DNA of 15,798 bases from JBBDSJ01 sp040905025. GTDB lineage: Bacteria; Pseudomonadota; Gammaproteobacteria; Methylohalomonadales; Methylohalomonadaceae. This document shows, in pieces, positions 1-7,624 of the stretch (positions are counted from its first letter, which is position 1; every line of letters starts with the position of its first letter). The DNA lies in the NCBI GenBank assembly GCA_040905025.1, contig JBBDSJ010000141.1, positions 1 to 15,798 of the forward strand, in the 5' to 3' direction. The position numbers and the translations under genes were made by a program. The notes under the pieces are model-generated. The model did no database searches and was not told the DNA's origin. It was given only the letters and a program-made list of their open reading frames with translations.

Positions 1-13
1 TCCCTGCAGCTGG

Positions 14-139
14 ATACCGGACATTCCCTGTCCGGTATGACGGACTTAATCAAGTTATCCCGACCGAACGCAGTGAGTGGAGGGATCTTGATGCATGTGG
101 TTCAAGATTTCTCCACTCGGCGCTAATGCGCCTCGGTCG
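14..139. repeat. Two adjacent structured intergenic repeats
   Basis: Bases 14-38 form a perfect 10-bp inverted repeat (ATACCGGACA, five-base loop, TGTCCGGTAT). Bases 61-139 form a larger nested palindrome: CGACCGA at 61-67 pairs with 133-139, GTGGAG at 77-82 with CTCCAC at 111-116, and ATCTTG at 85-90 with CAAGAT at 103-108. The right arm carries an extra small hairpin (GGCGC TAAT GCGCC, 119-132). The shape resembles REP/MITE-like non-coding repeats between genes. It lies just past the stop codon of the minus-strand cyclic-di-GMP gene, so it could also protect or terminate that transcript. No T-run is seen. Family membership is inferred from structure only. Confidence 0.6.
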
Positions 140-155
140 AAATGACATGCGGGGA

Positions 156-2705
156 TTATTCAGAGGTTCCCTTAGTGTGTGGGCCGGATGGTAACCGGGC
201 AGATCGCCGCGATTCGTAATCGTATTGATCAAAGCCAGGCTGGTCAGGTGAAGATGACTTCATCGCATCCTTTTCGTTAAAAAGGAATGTTTGGAATTCC
301 TCAGCAGGTACCGGGGCGCTGATCAGAAAACCCTGGAACAGATCGCAACCCTGGGTACGCAGATAATTCAGTTGCTCAGCAATCTCGACACCTTCTGCAA
401 CCACCTCCATACCGAGATTCCGCCCCATGGCGATAATGGTCGAGGCAATCTGGGCACTTTGCGTGTCCTGCGTTATGTTACTGATGAAACGACGGTCGAT
501 CTTGAGAGTATCGGCAGCGATCTCCTGCAGGTATGCGAGCGAAGAGTAGCCCGTACCGAAATCATCGATCGCAAGCCGTACACCTAGCGCGCCGATATCC
601 TGCAAGGCCTTGAGGGATCGATCATCCTGCAGCATCAATATGCTCTCGGTTAATTCCACCTCCAGGTATCCAGGGTCAAAACCGGTATCAGCCAGAATGG
701 CGGCCATCTTGTCCACCAGATGTGGATCCAATAGCTGGTTAGCCGAAATATTAATCGCCAGCCGCAGTTTTCCATAGCCATTCTCATGCCAGCCGGCCAC
801 CGTAGTGCATGCCTGCCGCATTACCTGTTCGCCCAGCTGGCCGATAAGCCCGCTTTCCTCGGCCAGCGGAATGAAACGGTCCGGGGAAATCATGCCCTGC
901 TCGGGATGCCGCCAGCGCGCCAGGGCCTCGGCTCCCTTGATGGTTCCATTGCTGACCGACAGCAGCGGCTGAAAATAAACCATCAGCTGGCCCTGATCCA
1001 GGGCAGAACGCAGATCGGCCTCCAGCTGCATGCGTTCCTGCGCCAGTTCGGTTAATCCTGGCGTATAGTAACTGAAATGTTCATGCTGCATCGGCTTGGC
1101 CTGGTTCATGGCGTTATCGGCACTCTGCAAAAGAGTTTCCGGATTGACACCATCTTCAGGGAACATGGCAATACCGATACTCATGCCGATCCTGACCTCT
1201 GTGCCATCCTCCAGGGCTACAGGCTCATCGACAAGCCGTACAATACTCTGCGCGAGATGACCGGCTGCATCATGATCTTCAAGAGACTCGATTAACACAA
1301 CGAATTCGTCGGCACTCAACCGAGCAAGAATATCCTCTGCGCGCAGCCGGCCCCGTAGGCGTTTTGCCATCTGCTGCAATACCTGGTCACCGGCCCTGTG
1401 CCCGAGGCCGTCATTAATGGGTTTGAACCTGTCAATATCGCAATACAGCAGCGACAGCCGTCCCCGCCGCCGACTCATGCGGGCAATACCCTGCTGTAAC
1501 AGTGTCATGAACAGTTCGCGGTTCGGCAGCTCTGTAAGGGGATCGTAATGCTTCAGGCGTTCAAGTTTGCTTTCCGACTGCTTGATATGACTGATATCGG
1601 AAAATACGCCGACATAGTTGGTGATATTGCGCTGCTCGTCATGGACTGCACTGATCGTCAGCCACTCGGGATAGATTTCCCCGGACTTGCGCCGGTTCCA
1701 GATCTCGCCCTGCCAGTGTCCGGTCTCCATAATGGAATGCCACATGGCCTCATAGAAAGATTTATCATGGTAACCGGAGGACAGGACGGCGGGCGTCTTG
1801 CCGAGGACCTCTTCTTCCGTATAGCCCGTGATATCGGTAAAGGCCTGATTGACACTGAGAATGCGCTTGTCCAGATCGGTGATGGCCACGCCTTCGCGGG
1901 TACTGGCCAGTACATGCGCGGCCTGGCGCAACTGGAGTTCATAATGCCGCTGCTCGGTAACATCGGTCATGCCGCCAACCATTCGCAGCGCCTCGCCGGC
2001 ATCGTCCCGGATCACGATACCCCGGTCCATGATTTCCGCGATCGATCCATCGTGACACACGAACCGGTATTCATCTTTCCATTCCGTTCCGTTGCCGTTG
2101 ATAAGGTCGTATATGCCTGTCGTCACACGGTCCCGGTCATCGGGATGAATACGTTGTGTCCAGGAGCTCGAGTACGGCTCCAGTTCCTCAGGCAGGTATC
2201 CGAACTGTTGTTGCATGCCGTCACTCCACCAAACGGTGTCAGTATGCAGATCCCAGTCCCAGATCACATCGGTGGTGACACGTGCCACGTTGCGGAAGCG
2301 TTCCTCACTTTCCCGCAGTTTGTTTTCTGCGCTTTTCTGCTCGGTAAGATCGTGCCAGACGACATGTAGCACACGCTTGCCTTCCAGAGAGACTGGCGTG
2401 AGCGTGGCTTCAACCGGAAACTCCTCGCCACTGGCACGTATATGGATCCATTCAAAGCGGTGGAAATTGCGCTCATGCGCGATACGGATCATTTCCTCGG
2501 CCTTCTCCGGTGAGGACCGGCCATCGGGCTGCATGGGTGGCGACAGATCCCACGGGAAGGCAGGCAACAGTTCATCCTTGCTGGCATAGCCAAGCATCCG
2601 GACAGCGGCCGGATTGCAATCTATAAAGGTGTCGTCATCAAGAATGAACACAGCATCTTCCGATGATTCAAACACTTCACGGAAAAGCGCATCATATTCC
2701 ATCAT
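156..2705 (-). CDS. PAS-PAS-PAS-GGDEF-EAL protein, probable c-di-GMP phosphodiesterase
   Basis: This 849-residue protein has no obvious membrane segment and should be a cytosolic sensor acting on cyclic di-GMP. Three PAS/PAC units occupy roughly residues 1-125, 130-255 and 258-378. A GGDEF domain follows at about 383-545 and an EAL domain at about 560-805. The GGDEF signature is degenerate: residues 464-468 read SADEF, so diguanylate cyclase activity is unlikely, although the domain could still bind GTP. The EAL domain looks catalytic: EAL at 593-595, DDFGTGYSS at 714-722, KIDRRFI near 735 and VAEGVE near 769. The start is ATG at 2705 with another ATG directly behind it. No strong ribosome site is visible, and the start overlaps by four bases the stop of a small upstream frame. 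The roughly 45 residues after the EAL domain are hydrophilic and look disordered. The PAS ligands cannot be predicted from sequence. Confidence 0.95.
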   Translation of the reverse strand: MMEYDALFREVFESSEDAVFILDDDTFIDCNPAAVRMLGYASKDELLPAFPWDLSPPMQPDGRSSPEKAEEMIRIAHERNFHRFEWIHIRASGEEFPVEATLTPVSLEGKRVLHVVWHDLTEQKSAENKLRESEERFRNVARVTTDVIWDWDLHTDTVWWSDGMQQQFGYLPEELEPYSSSWTQRIHPDDRDRVTTGIYDLINGNGTEWKDEYRFVCHDGSIAEIMDRGIVIRDDAGEALRMVGGMTDVTEQRHYELQLRQAAHVLASTREGVAITDLDKRILSVNQAFTDITGYTEEEVLGKTPAVLSSGYHDKSFYEAMWHSIMETGHWQGEIWNRRKSGEIYPEWLTISAVHDEQRNITNYVGVFSDISHIKQSESKLERLKHYDPLTELPNRELFMTLLQQGIARMSRRRGRLSLLYCDIDRFKPINDGLGHRAGDQVLQQMAKRLRGRLRAEDILARLSADEFVVLIESLEDHDAAGHLAQSIVRLVDEPVALEDGTEVRIGMSIGIAMFPEDGVNPETLLQSADNAMNQAKPMQHEHFSYYTPGLTELAQERMQLEADLRSALDQGQLMVYFQPLLSVSNGTIKGAEALARWRHPEQGMISPDRFIPLAEESGLIGQLGEQVMRQACTTVAGWHENGYGKLRLAINISANQLLDPHLVDKMAAILADTGFDPGYLEVELTESILMLQDDRSLKALQDIGALGVRLAIDDFGTGYSSLAYLQEIAADTLKIDRRFISNITQDTQSAQIASTIIAMGRNLGMEVVAEGVEIAEQLNYLRTQGCDLFQGFLISAPVPAEEFQTFLFNEKDAMKSSSPDQPGFDQYDYESRRSARLPSGPHTKGTSE

Positions 2706-2980
2706 GATTCTTGCGAGGGCATGGGAGAGCTGTCATCTAGACAGCATTCATAATTAACAGCAACCTCGCAGTTGATACCCTTGTAATGAATCGTACTTGA
2801 CCCAATATGTCTCTGGTTAACACACTGTCTTCCCAGGATAATTAAAAACGCTGTTGCTGTTAGCAACAGTAGACCACCAGATCCGAAAGCGCAACAATCA
2901 CCATTCGCGCAAGCAGACTGACCGAGATTGATCATGTCATGAACCGCCTGAACAATCGGCCACGCAAAACCCGTGGCCAT
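2702..2980 (-). CDS. Doubtful small cysteine-rich single-TM protein
   Basis: This open frame has 92 codons and one hydrophobic stretch (residues about 36-50, GLLLLTATAFLIILG). It has several cysteines, and its TGA stop overlaps the ATG of the PAS-GGDEF-EAL gene as ATGA, the usual geometry of translational coupling. Two facts argue against it. Its first ~33 codons are antisense to an IS30 transposase remnant, and a terminator-like hairpin on the same strand lies inside it at about 2845-2869. If real, it is probably a gene whose 5' part was replaced by the IS. No family is recognised. Confidence 0.2.
   Translation of the reverse strand: MATGFAWPIVQAVHDMINLGQSACANGDCCAFGSGGLLLLTATAFLIILGRQCVNQRHIGSSTIHYKGINCEVAVNYECCLDDSSPMPSQES
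2841..2869 (-). terminator. Possible Rho-independent terminator, minus strand
   Basis: CTGTTGCT at 2851-2858 and AGCAACAG at 2862-2869 form a perfect 8-bp stem with a 3-base loop. Read on the minus strand, the stem is followed by CG and then TTTTTAATTA. No complete minus-strand gene lies to its right in the window, so it may be left over from DNA lost around the IS30 remnant. Confidence 0.4.
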
Positions 2981-3060
2981 CGCACACCGAATGAAATATT
3001 ACTGGGGCAATCAACTGAACTGTTGACTGCATAACTCAATTGCACTTATTGGTAGAATCC
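2880..3060 (+). pseudogene. IS30-family transposase 3' remnant with terminal inverted repeat
   Basis: In plus frame, bases 2921-3034 read LTEIDHVMNRLNNRPRKTRG followed by HRTPNEILLGQSTELLTA and a stop. This is the typical C-terminal end of IS30-family transposases and is close to the matching part of the second IS30 element (VMNKLNRRPRKTLDYRTPHEVLF) near 13790-13870. A frame change near 2916 appears to link it to an earlier segment (PKAQQSPFAQAD) from about 2884. Five bases past the stop, TTGCACTTATTGGTAGAATC (3040-3059) matches the terminal repeat of the other copy. Everything upstream, including the DDE core, is missing. This was the right end of an old element. Confidence 0.8.
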
Positions 3061-3191
3061 AAGAGGTATGAAAGTTTGTCATCCTGATATTCTAGAACAG
3101 GCTCTTAATTGGTAATATAAATACTAGTTTAAATCTGGCCACTTTACCAATATGCCAGGTGGCAAGTTACCGGAGGTTAGGAGAAGCGATC

Positions 3192-3854
3192 ATGAGCAGG
3201 CTTTATGGCGATCAGCATCGCAGTTTTCAGGATCAGTTCGACACCCGGCCGATGGCCGATCGGATCGAGGAGTTGGCGGTCGTGACCGAAATCAGCGAAG
3301 AAACCCGCGCCTATATCGAGGCGCGCGACATGTTCTTCCTGGCCACGGTCGATCAGAGTGGCCGCCCGACCGTTTCCTACAAGGGCGGCGCGCCTGGTTT
3401 CGTCAAGGTGTTTGACGACAGGACGCTGGGGTTTCCCAACTATGACGGCAATGGCATGTATTACTCGATCGGTAATATCGCCGCCAACAGCCAGGTCGGA
3501 ATGCTGTTCATCGATTTCGAAAAGCCGCACCGAATCCGTGTTCAGGGTACAGCCGAGGTCAGTACCGACGAAGCGCTGCTGGTCGCATGGCCCGAAGCCG
3601 ATGTCGTGATCATGGTCCATGTCTCCGAACTCTGGCAGAACTGCCCGCGTTACATTCATCGCTACCAGAAGGTTCAGGAATCGCGTTATGTACCGAAGGA
3701 AAGCTGCGAGACACCGATCGCCGAGTGGAAACGTACCGACGCCGTCCAGGACGTGCTGCGCCCTGAGGAAGCCGAGAAAGTCGAGCGCAGCGGCGGGCAG
3801 ATCAGCATCGAGGAGTGGATGGAACGGGTAAAGACCGGCGATGAGAATGCCTGA
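3192..3854 (+). CDS. Pyridoxamine 5'-phosphate oxidase-like FMN-binding protein
   Basis: This is a 220-residue soluble protein of the PNPOx-like split-barrel superfamily. The recognisable part is residues about 46-125, including RDMFFLATVDQSGRPTVSYKG, FPNYDGNGMYYSIGNIAANS and VGMLFIDFEKPHRIRVQG, as in general-stress or flavin-reductase-like members. FMN binding is known for the family; the substrate is unknown. The ATG at 3192 is chosen because AGGAG at 3179-3183 sits eight bases before it. An in-frame GTG at 3159 has no such site. It is the first gene of a tight plus-strand cluster, with 29 bases to the next gene. It lies 130 bp after the IS30 remnant, so its original promoter region may have been altered. 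Confidence 0.9.
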   Translation: MSRLYGDQHRSFQDQFDTRPMADRIEELAVVTEISEETRAYIEARDMFFLATVDQSGRPTVSYKGGAPGFVKVFDDRTLGFPNYDGNGMYYSIGNIAANSQVGMLFIDFEKPHRIRVQGTAEVSTDEALLVAWPEADVVIMVHVSELWQNCPRYIHRYQKVQESRYVPKESCETPIAEWKRTDAVQDVLRPEEAEKVERSGGQISIEEWMERVKTGDENA

Positions 3855-3883
3855 CAAAAGCCATTACGCGGCGGTGCGCTGAC

Positions 3884-4270
3884 ATGCTGGCCCGGCCATT
3901 CTGGTTTATCTTCGGCTGTGCAGCCACCGGTTGCGGTATCGTCGGTGCCGTGCTGCCGTTGCTGCCGACTACACCGTTTTTGCTGATCGCCGCCTGGGCC
4001 TTCGCGCGCAGCTCGCCACGGCTATATACCTGGCTGCTGACACACCCCACTCTCGGTCGTTTGATCGGCAACTGGCAGCGCGACGGCAGTCTCAGCAGAA
4101 ACACCAAGCTCGTGGCGATGCTGGTGATGCTGTCCTCTCTCGGCCTTACCTTGCTGCTGGGTTTTCCGATGCTTGTGGCGATGGTACAGCTCATGGTGTT
4201 CGTGCCGGCGGGCTGGTTCCTGTTGAGCCGGCCGGAACCGCTCGGGGACACGGTAGGCGAGAGGTCGTGA
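3884..4270 (+). CDS. YbaN/DUF454 family inner-membrane protein
   Basis: This 128-residue protein begins with the hallmark of the DUF454 (YbaN) family: a hydrophobic helix with GCAATGCGIVGAVLPLLPTT followed by PFLLIAAWAFARSSPRL. The middle has the usual HPTLGRLIGNWQRDGSLS segment, and two more membrane helices follow at about residues 73-112. The length is normal for the family, whose biochemical role is unknown. The stop codon overlaps the GTG start of the next gene by four bases, so the two are probably translationally coupled. Confidence 0.88.
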   Translation: MLARPFWFIFGCAATGCGIVGAVLPLLPTTPFLLIAAWAFARSSPRLYTWLLTHPTLGRLIGNWQRDGSLSRNTKLVAMLVMLSSLGLTLLLGFPMLVAMVQLMVFVPAGWFLLSRPEPLGDTVGERS

Positions 4271-4740
4271 CTGATATAGCCCTGGCCCGGGCCCTGCACG
4301 TGCTGGCTGTCGTCCACTGGATCGGCGGCGTAGCCATGGTGACGCTGGTGATTCTGCCCGCGATAGCCCGCTTTGCCGAGCCGGCCCGGCGTTATGCCCT
4401 GTTCGAGGCCGTGGAAGGCCGGTTTTCCGACCAGGCCAGGATTTCGGTAACCGTTGCCGGCCTGAGCGGCTTTTACATGACCCATCGGCTGGGAGTCTGG
4501 GATCGGTTCCTGGATCCCGGCTACTGGTGGATGCACGCCATGGTGCTGGTCTGGGCCCTGTTTACCTTCATATTATTCGTCGCCGAGCCGCTGTTCGTAC
4601 ATGAACGCCTGCGTCGGCTTGCCGCGGCCGATGCGCCGGTGGTGTTCGCGTTTATGCAACGCTCCCACTGGCTGTTGCTGGCACTCGGCGCGATTACCAC
4701 GGCCGCCGCGGTCCTGGGTGCACATGGCCTGTTGTCTTAG
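4267..4740 (+). CDS. CopD-like four-helix membrane protein
   Basis: This 157-residue protein starts at GTG 4267, inside the stop of the DUF454 gene (GTGA overlap). A longer open stretch upstream in this frame overlaps that gene and is not credible as a start. Four membrane helices are visible, at about residues 5-30, 58-72, 86-108 and 133-154. The first contains ALHVLAVVHWIGGVAMVTLVILP, as in short CopD-superfamily membrane proteins. Conserved-looking histidines (H11, H18, H74, H90) could bind haem or metal; that is inference. A role in nitrogen-oxide or copper metabolism is suggested only by the neighbouring DnrO-like gene. Confidence 0.75.
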   Translation: MTDIALARALHVLAVVHWIGGVAMVTLVILPAIARFAEPARRYALFEAVEGRFSDQARISVTVAGLSGFYMTHRLGVWDRFLDPGYWWMHAMVLVWALFTFILFVAEPLFVHERLRRLAAADAPVVFAFMQRSHWLLLALGAITTAAAVLGAHGLLS

Positions 4741-4802
4741 CCGGCGGCCTGTTTTTTTCCGTCAGGTCGTTTTTAGCCCGCACAATTCAAGGAGAACCAC
4801 CG

Positions 4803-5276
4803 ATGATAAAAAGCATGACCTGCGCAGTGGCTCTGCTGGCGCTGGCCACTGCCGTTTCGGCACAACCTGTTCACGATAGCGGCCATGACCGCCACCAGCA
4901 TACGGCAACGAGCGGCGTTCTGGCGCTGCAGCTGAACGACGCCGAGCGCTGGGCCACCGACGAGTCATTGCGCACGGGCATGGCCGGTATCCGCACCGTC
5001 TTCAAGGTCCGTCATGCTGAGTACGACAACGATGCCTTCGGCCCCGAAGAGGCCGCTGCGCTGGCGACGACTGTGGAAGAGCGGGTCGATTTCATGATTG
5101 CCAACTGCGAACTGCCGCCGGCTGCCGACGCCGAGCTACACAAGTTGCTGGCTGCTGCCCTGGCCGCCGCCGACACCCTGCGCACCGGTGCCGATCCCCA
5201 CGCCGGATTGCATCGGCTGCACCAGGTGCTGGACAGCTATGGCACGCATTTCGATCATCCCGGCTGGGACGGCTGA
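4803..5276 (+). CDS. DnrO-like secreted protein
   Basis: This is a 157-residue protein with a clear Sec signal peptide (MIKSMTCAVALLALATAVSA, probable cut before QP). A histidine-rich linker (HDSGHDRHQH) is followed by an all-helical domain. The pattern LQLNDAERWATDESLRTGM, VDFMIANCELPPAADAELH and a C-terminal YGTHFDHPGW resembles small periplasmic proteins often labelled DnrO in denitrifiers. That name is from memory and no reaction is known. AGGAG at 4790-4794 gives a good ribosome site eight bases before the ATG. A 62-bp gap separates it from the CopD-like gene, including a T-run at about 4752-4758. Confidence 0.7.
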   Translation: MIKSMTCAVALLALATAVSAQPVHDSGHDRHQHTATSGVLALQLNDAERWATDESLRTGMAGIRTVFKVRHAEYDNDAFGPEEAAALATTVEERVDFMIANCELPPAADAELHKLLAAALAAADTLRTGADPHAGLHRLHQVLDSYGTHFDHPGWDG

Positions 5277-5315
5277 CTTCGCGCAGCAAGCAGCGCTCCT
5301 GCACCGCTTCGAGGA

Positions 5316-5504
5316 ACGGGCGCCGAGGTCGGTACGCATACCGGTGGCGCCTATCCGGAACGGCTGCGCCGGCTGTTGCCGTTGCTGGATTGGGTAGGGC
5401 TGGACGTGAAAGCGCCTTTTGATGACTACGACCGGGTGACCGGTGTGCCGGCTAGCGGTGAGCGTGCCCGCTTGAGCCTGGAACACTTGCTGGCAAGCAG
5501 GAGA
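5316..5504 (+). pseudogene. nrdG: nrdG fragment (anaerobic RNR activase, radical SAM), both ends missing
   Basis: In frame from 5316 the bases read TGAEVGTHTGGAYPERLRRL, then LPLLDWVGLDVKAPFDDYDR and VTGVPASGERARLSLEHLLA. This is the C-terminal half of NrdG/PFL-activase-type radical SAM proteins. The N-terminal CxxxCxxC region is absent; the DnrO-like gene ends only 39 bases upstream. After LLAS the frame continues with unrelated residues (RRGTYKLNSRVLLPIRSMN) to a stop at 5558, starting where an IS30-type terminal repeat begins. The fragment cannot make an active enzyme. No nrdD is present in the window. Confidence 0.75.
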
Positions 5505-5505
5505 G

Positions 5506-5527
5506 GCACTTACAAATTGAATTCACG
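5506..5527. repeat. Solo IS30-type terminal repeat
   Basis: Bases 5506-5527 match bases 14728-14749, the outer end of the IS30 element, at 20 of 22 positions (shared core TTGAATTCACG). The orientation puts the IS interior on the left, where nrdG sequence now lies. This suggests a deletion that removed the IS body together with the 3' end of nrdG, leaving only the terminus. Confidence 0.6.
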
Positions 5528-5592
5528 GGTCTTGTTACCGATCAGATCAATGAATTAATCAGAAGTTCTTCAACCCATCAATACAAAAAAAT

Positions 5593-5634
5593 TTGATCCA
5601 GCTCAAGGCTGATCCGGGACATTGTGTATAGGGT
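5593..5634 (+). promoter_or_regulatory. FNR/DNR-like box and promoter for the radical SAM pair
   Basis: TTGATccagCTCAA (5593-5606) matches the FNR/DNR consensus TTGAT-N4-ATCAA at 9 of 10 fixed positions. With its centre at 5599.5, a class II promoter would start near 5641. TATAGG at 5627-5632 lies within two bases of the expected -10 position. The start codon at 5681 follows about 40 bases later. Activation by the DNR-like protein encoded at 8860 is inference. Confidence 0.6.
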
Positions 5635-5680
5635 GGATTCGAGCTAGGCCAAACCCGACCACCAGGAGGGATATTCCATC

Positions 5681-7624
5681 ATGTCAGCAAGTGATCGGCC
5701 GGTATCCGGTTCAAACACTACAGGCCGTCGCACCAGGCTATTGCTGATCAATCCCCGCTTTCCGGAAAGCTTCTGGAGTTTTCGCTTTGCCATAAACTAT
5801 ATCCTGCCCGGGAAACGCGCATTAAACCCACCGCTGGGCCTGGCGACACTCGCCGCGCTTTGTCCAGCGGAGTGGGAGGTCAGTATTATCGATGAGAATG
5901 TGGAACCGCTGCCCCTGACACCAGCTGTCGATCTCATTGGCATCTGCGGCATGGGAGTGCAGTTTCCACGGCAGGCCGAGCTGCTGAAGTACTATAAAGA
6001 ACTGGGATATTACGTTGTGGCGGGAGGCAGTTATGCCTCGCTATGTCCCGAACGCTATACAAAACTCGCTCATACCGTAGTGTCCGGCGAAGCGGAATAT
6101 ATCTGGCCGGCATTCTGTGCCGATTTCTTGGCTGGAAAAGCGGAGGATCTGTACCAGGAGTCCGGAATAGTCGCTATAGAGGACTCGCCGACGCCCCGTT
6201 TCGATTTATTGAAACTGGATCGTTATACCGCCATCAGCATGCAGTTTTCGCGCGGATGCCCGTATCGTTGTGACTTCTGTGACATTATCGTCATGTTCGG
6301 CCGCAGGCCACGCACCAAGACACCGGAACAAATCGGCCGGGAACTGGATCAACTGCGACAGCTCGGCGTGACCAACATATTCTTTGTTGACGATAATCTG
6401 ATTGGCAACCGAAAAAAAGCAAAACAATTGCTGGCCCATATTCGGGATTACCAGAATTCTCATAACTACCGGTTCAGCTTCGGCACCGAGGCATCACTGA
6501 ACCTTGCAGAAGACGAGGAAATGCTCCGGTTATTCCGTGAGGCCGGGTTCGGATGGGTATTTATCGGTATCGAGTCGCCGGATGAAAAAAGTCTGCAGGA
6601 GATGAAGAAAAGCCAGAACCTGCGTGGCAATCTGCTCGATTCGATCGTTACCCTGTATCACAATGGTATTGACGTCATGGCAGGTTTCATAGTCGGATTT
6701 GATAACGACACGGTCGACACTTTCAGGCGCCAGCACGAATTCATCACGGAATCCGGCATTCAGGTTGCAATGGTCGGCCTGCTCACCGCCTTACCGAAAA
6801 CCCCTCTTTACATTAGACTCGAGAGGGAAGGCAGGCTAATCAAGAATGCGCCAGACGGAGACAACACCGGGGCCGCCACCAACATGATCCCGCTTCGTAT
6901 GAGTTACGATGAGATGGTCTCCGGCTACAAGCAACTTTATCGGCAATTGCAATCCGATGCCGGTATCGGCATGAGAATATTGTTCAAACTACGCTATCTT
7001 CATTCTCCCATATACAGAGTGCGTTATAATATGCGCGAAAGCCTGATCATATTGTTGCGACTTGTATGCAAGGGTATCGTGCCGGGTGGGCCACGGCGCA
7101 TATACTGGTTCCTGAACACTCTTGTGCGTGGCAGACCAGCTGTCTGGCCACAGATCGTTACTGACTGGATTACAGGTCTAGCAATGCGTGACTATGTTGA
7201 CCGGCATTTTCCAGTTGACATGACACCTTACAAACTGCAGATAATAAAGCATATTGATTGTCTCAAACTTCTGGGCAGAGACGGGCTGAACGGGGGAACC
7301 CTCGGTTTGTCAGCCTCTTTCAATAAAGGGTGCAGCTCTGTCGAACTGGCGATCCGGGGATATTCCGGTCGCAGGTTTCTACGGCAGGCGGGCAGGAAAC
7401 TTGAGCGCCTCTTGCGCAAGACACCTGTAACAGTGATTCTCCGTATTGATTCGCTTGCCGACGAAGGACCGGAACAGTTGCAGGATTTACTGCGGCACCT
7501 GAATCGTCATGGTGACAGGGTATTCATTTACTTGAACAACAGGCTGCGCTCCCTGATCAGCATCGATTCATCCATATTTCATCTTGTATTGAACGATTCT
7601 GCAGAGCCCCTTGCCACCTCGTAA
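5681..7624 (+). CDS. B12-binding radical SAM protein (DUF4070 type) with extra C-terminal domain
   Basis: This is a 647-residue protein. Residues about 17-150 form a cobalamin-binding-type Rossmann domain (LLLINPRFPESFW, PPLGLATLAAL, VVAGGSYAS). The radical SAM cluster motif is C193-x3-C197-x2-C200 (FSRGCPYRCDFCDI), followed by GRRPRTKTPEQI, FFVDDNLIGN and FIGIESPDE. A DUF4070-like region runs to about residue 510. This order is shared with HpnP-type hopanoid methylases and related uncharacterised enzymes, so a methyl-transfer or radical rearrangement chemistry is plausible but unproven. Residues about 530-647 are an added domain whose end (VTVILRIDSLADEGPEQLQD then a strand VFIYLNN) has the rhythm of a STAS domain. 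AGGAGGG at 5664-5670 is a strong ribosome site. The gene overlaps the next one by 14 bases. Confidence 0.9.
   Translation: MSASDRPVSGSNTTGRRTRLLLINPRFPESFWSFRFAINYILPGKRALNPPLGLATLAALCPAEWEVSIIDENVEPLPLTPAVDLIGICGMGVQFPRQAELLKYYKELGYYVVAGGSYASLCPERYTKLAHTVVSGEAEYIWPAFCADFLAGKAEDLYQESGIVAIEDSPTPRFDLLKLDRYTAISMQFSRGCPYRCDFCDIIVMFGRRPRTKTPEQIGRELDQLRQLGVTNIFFVDDNLIGNRKKAKQLLAHIRDYQNSHNYRFSFGTEASLNLAEDEEMLRLFREAGFGWVFIGIESPDEKSLQEMKKSQNLRGNLLDSIVTLYHNGIDVMAGFIVGFDNDTVDTFRRQHEFITESGIQVAMVGLLTALPKTPLYIRLEREGRLIKNAPDGDNTGAATNMIPLRMSYDEMVSGYKQLYRQLQSDAGIGMRILFKLRYLHSPIYRVRYNMRESLIILLRLVCKGIVPGGPRRIYWFLNTLVRGRPAVWPQIVTDWITGLAMRDYVDRHFPVDMTPYKLQIIKHIDCLKLLGRDGLNGGTLGLSASFNKGCSSVELAIRGYSGRRFLRQAGRKLERLLRKTPVTVILRIDSLADEGPEQLQDLLRHLNRHGDRVFIYLNNRLRSLISIDSSIFHLVLNDSAEPLATS

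Noticed and set aside
1548..2369. 273-codon plus-strand frame inside the PAS-GGDEF-EAL gene
   Set aside because: It is antisense to conserved PAS domains and has no recognisable family.
3177..3857. Long minus-strand frame (226 codons) opposite the PNPOx-like gene
   Set aside because: It is the mirror of a well-supported plus-strand gene with a ribosome site and family match; the minus product resembles nothing known.
3931..4266. N-terminal extension of the CopD-like frame
   Set aside because: It overlaps the DUF454 gene and reads basic, unlikely residues; GTG 4267 gives a natural four-base overlap and starts at the family domain.
3802..4536. 244-codon minus-strand frame
   Set aside because: It is antisense to the DUF454 and CopD-like genes, low-complexity and without a ribosome site or family.
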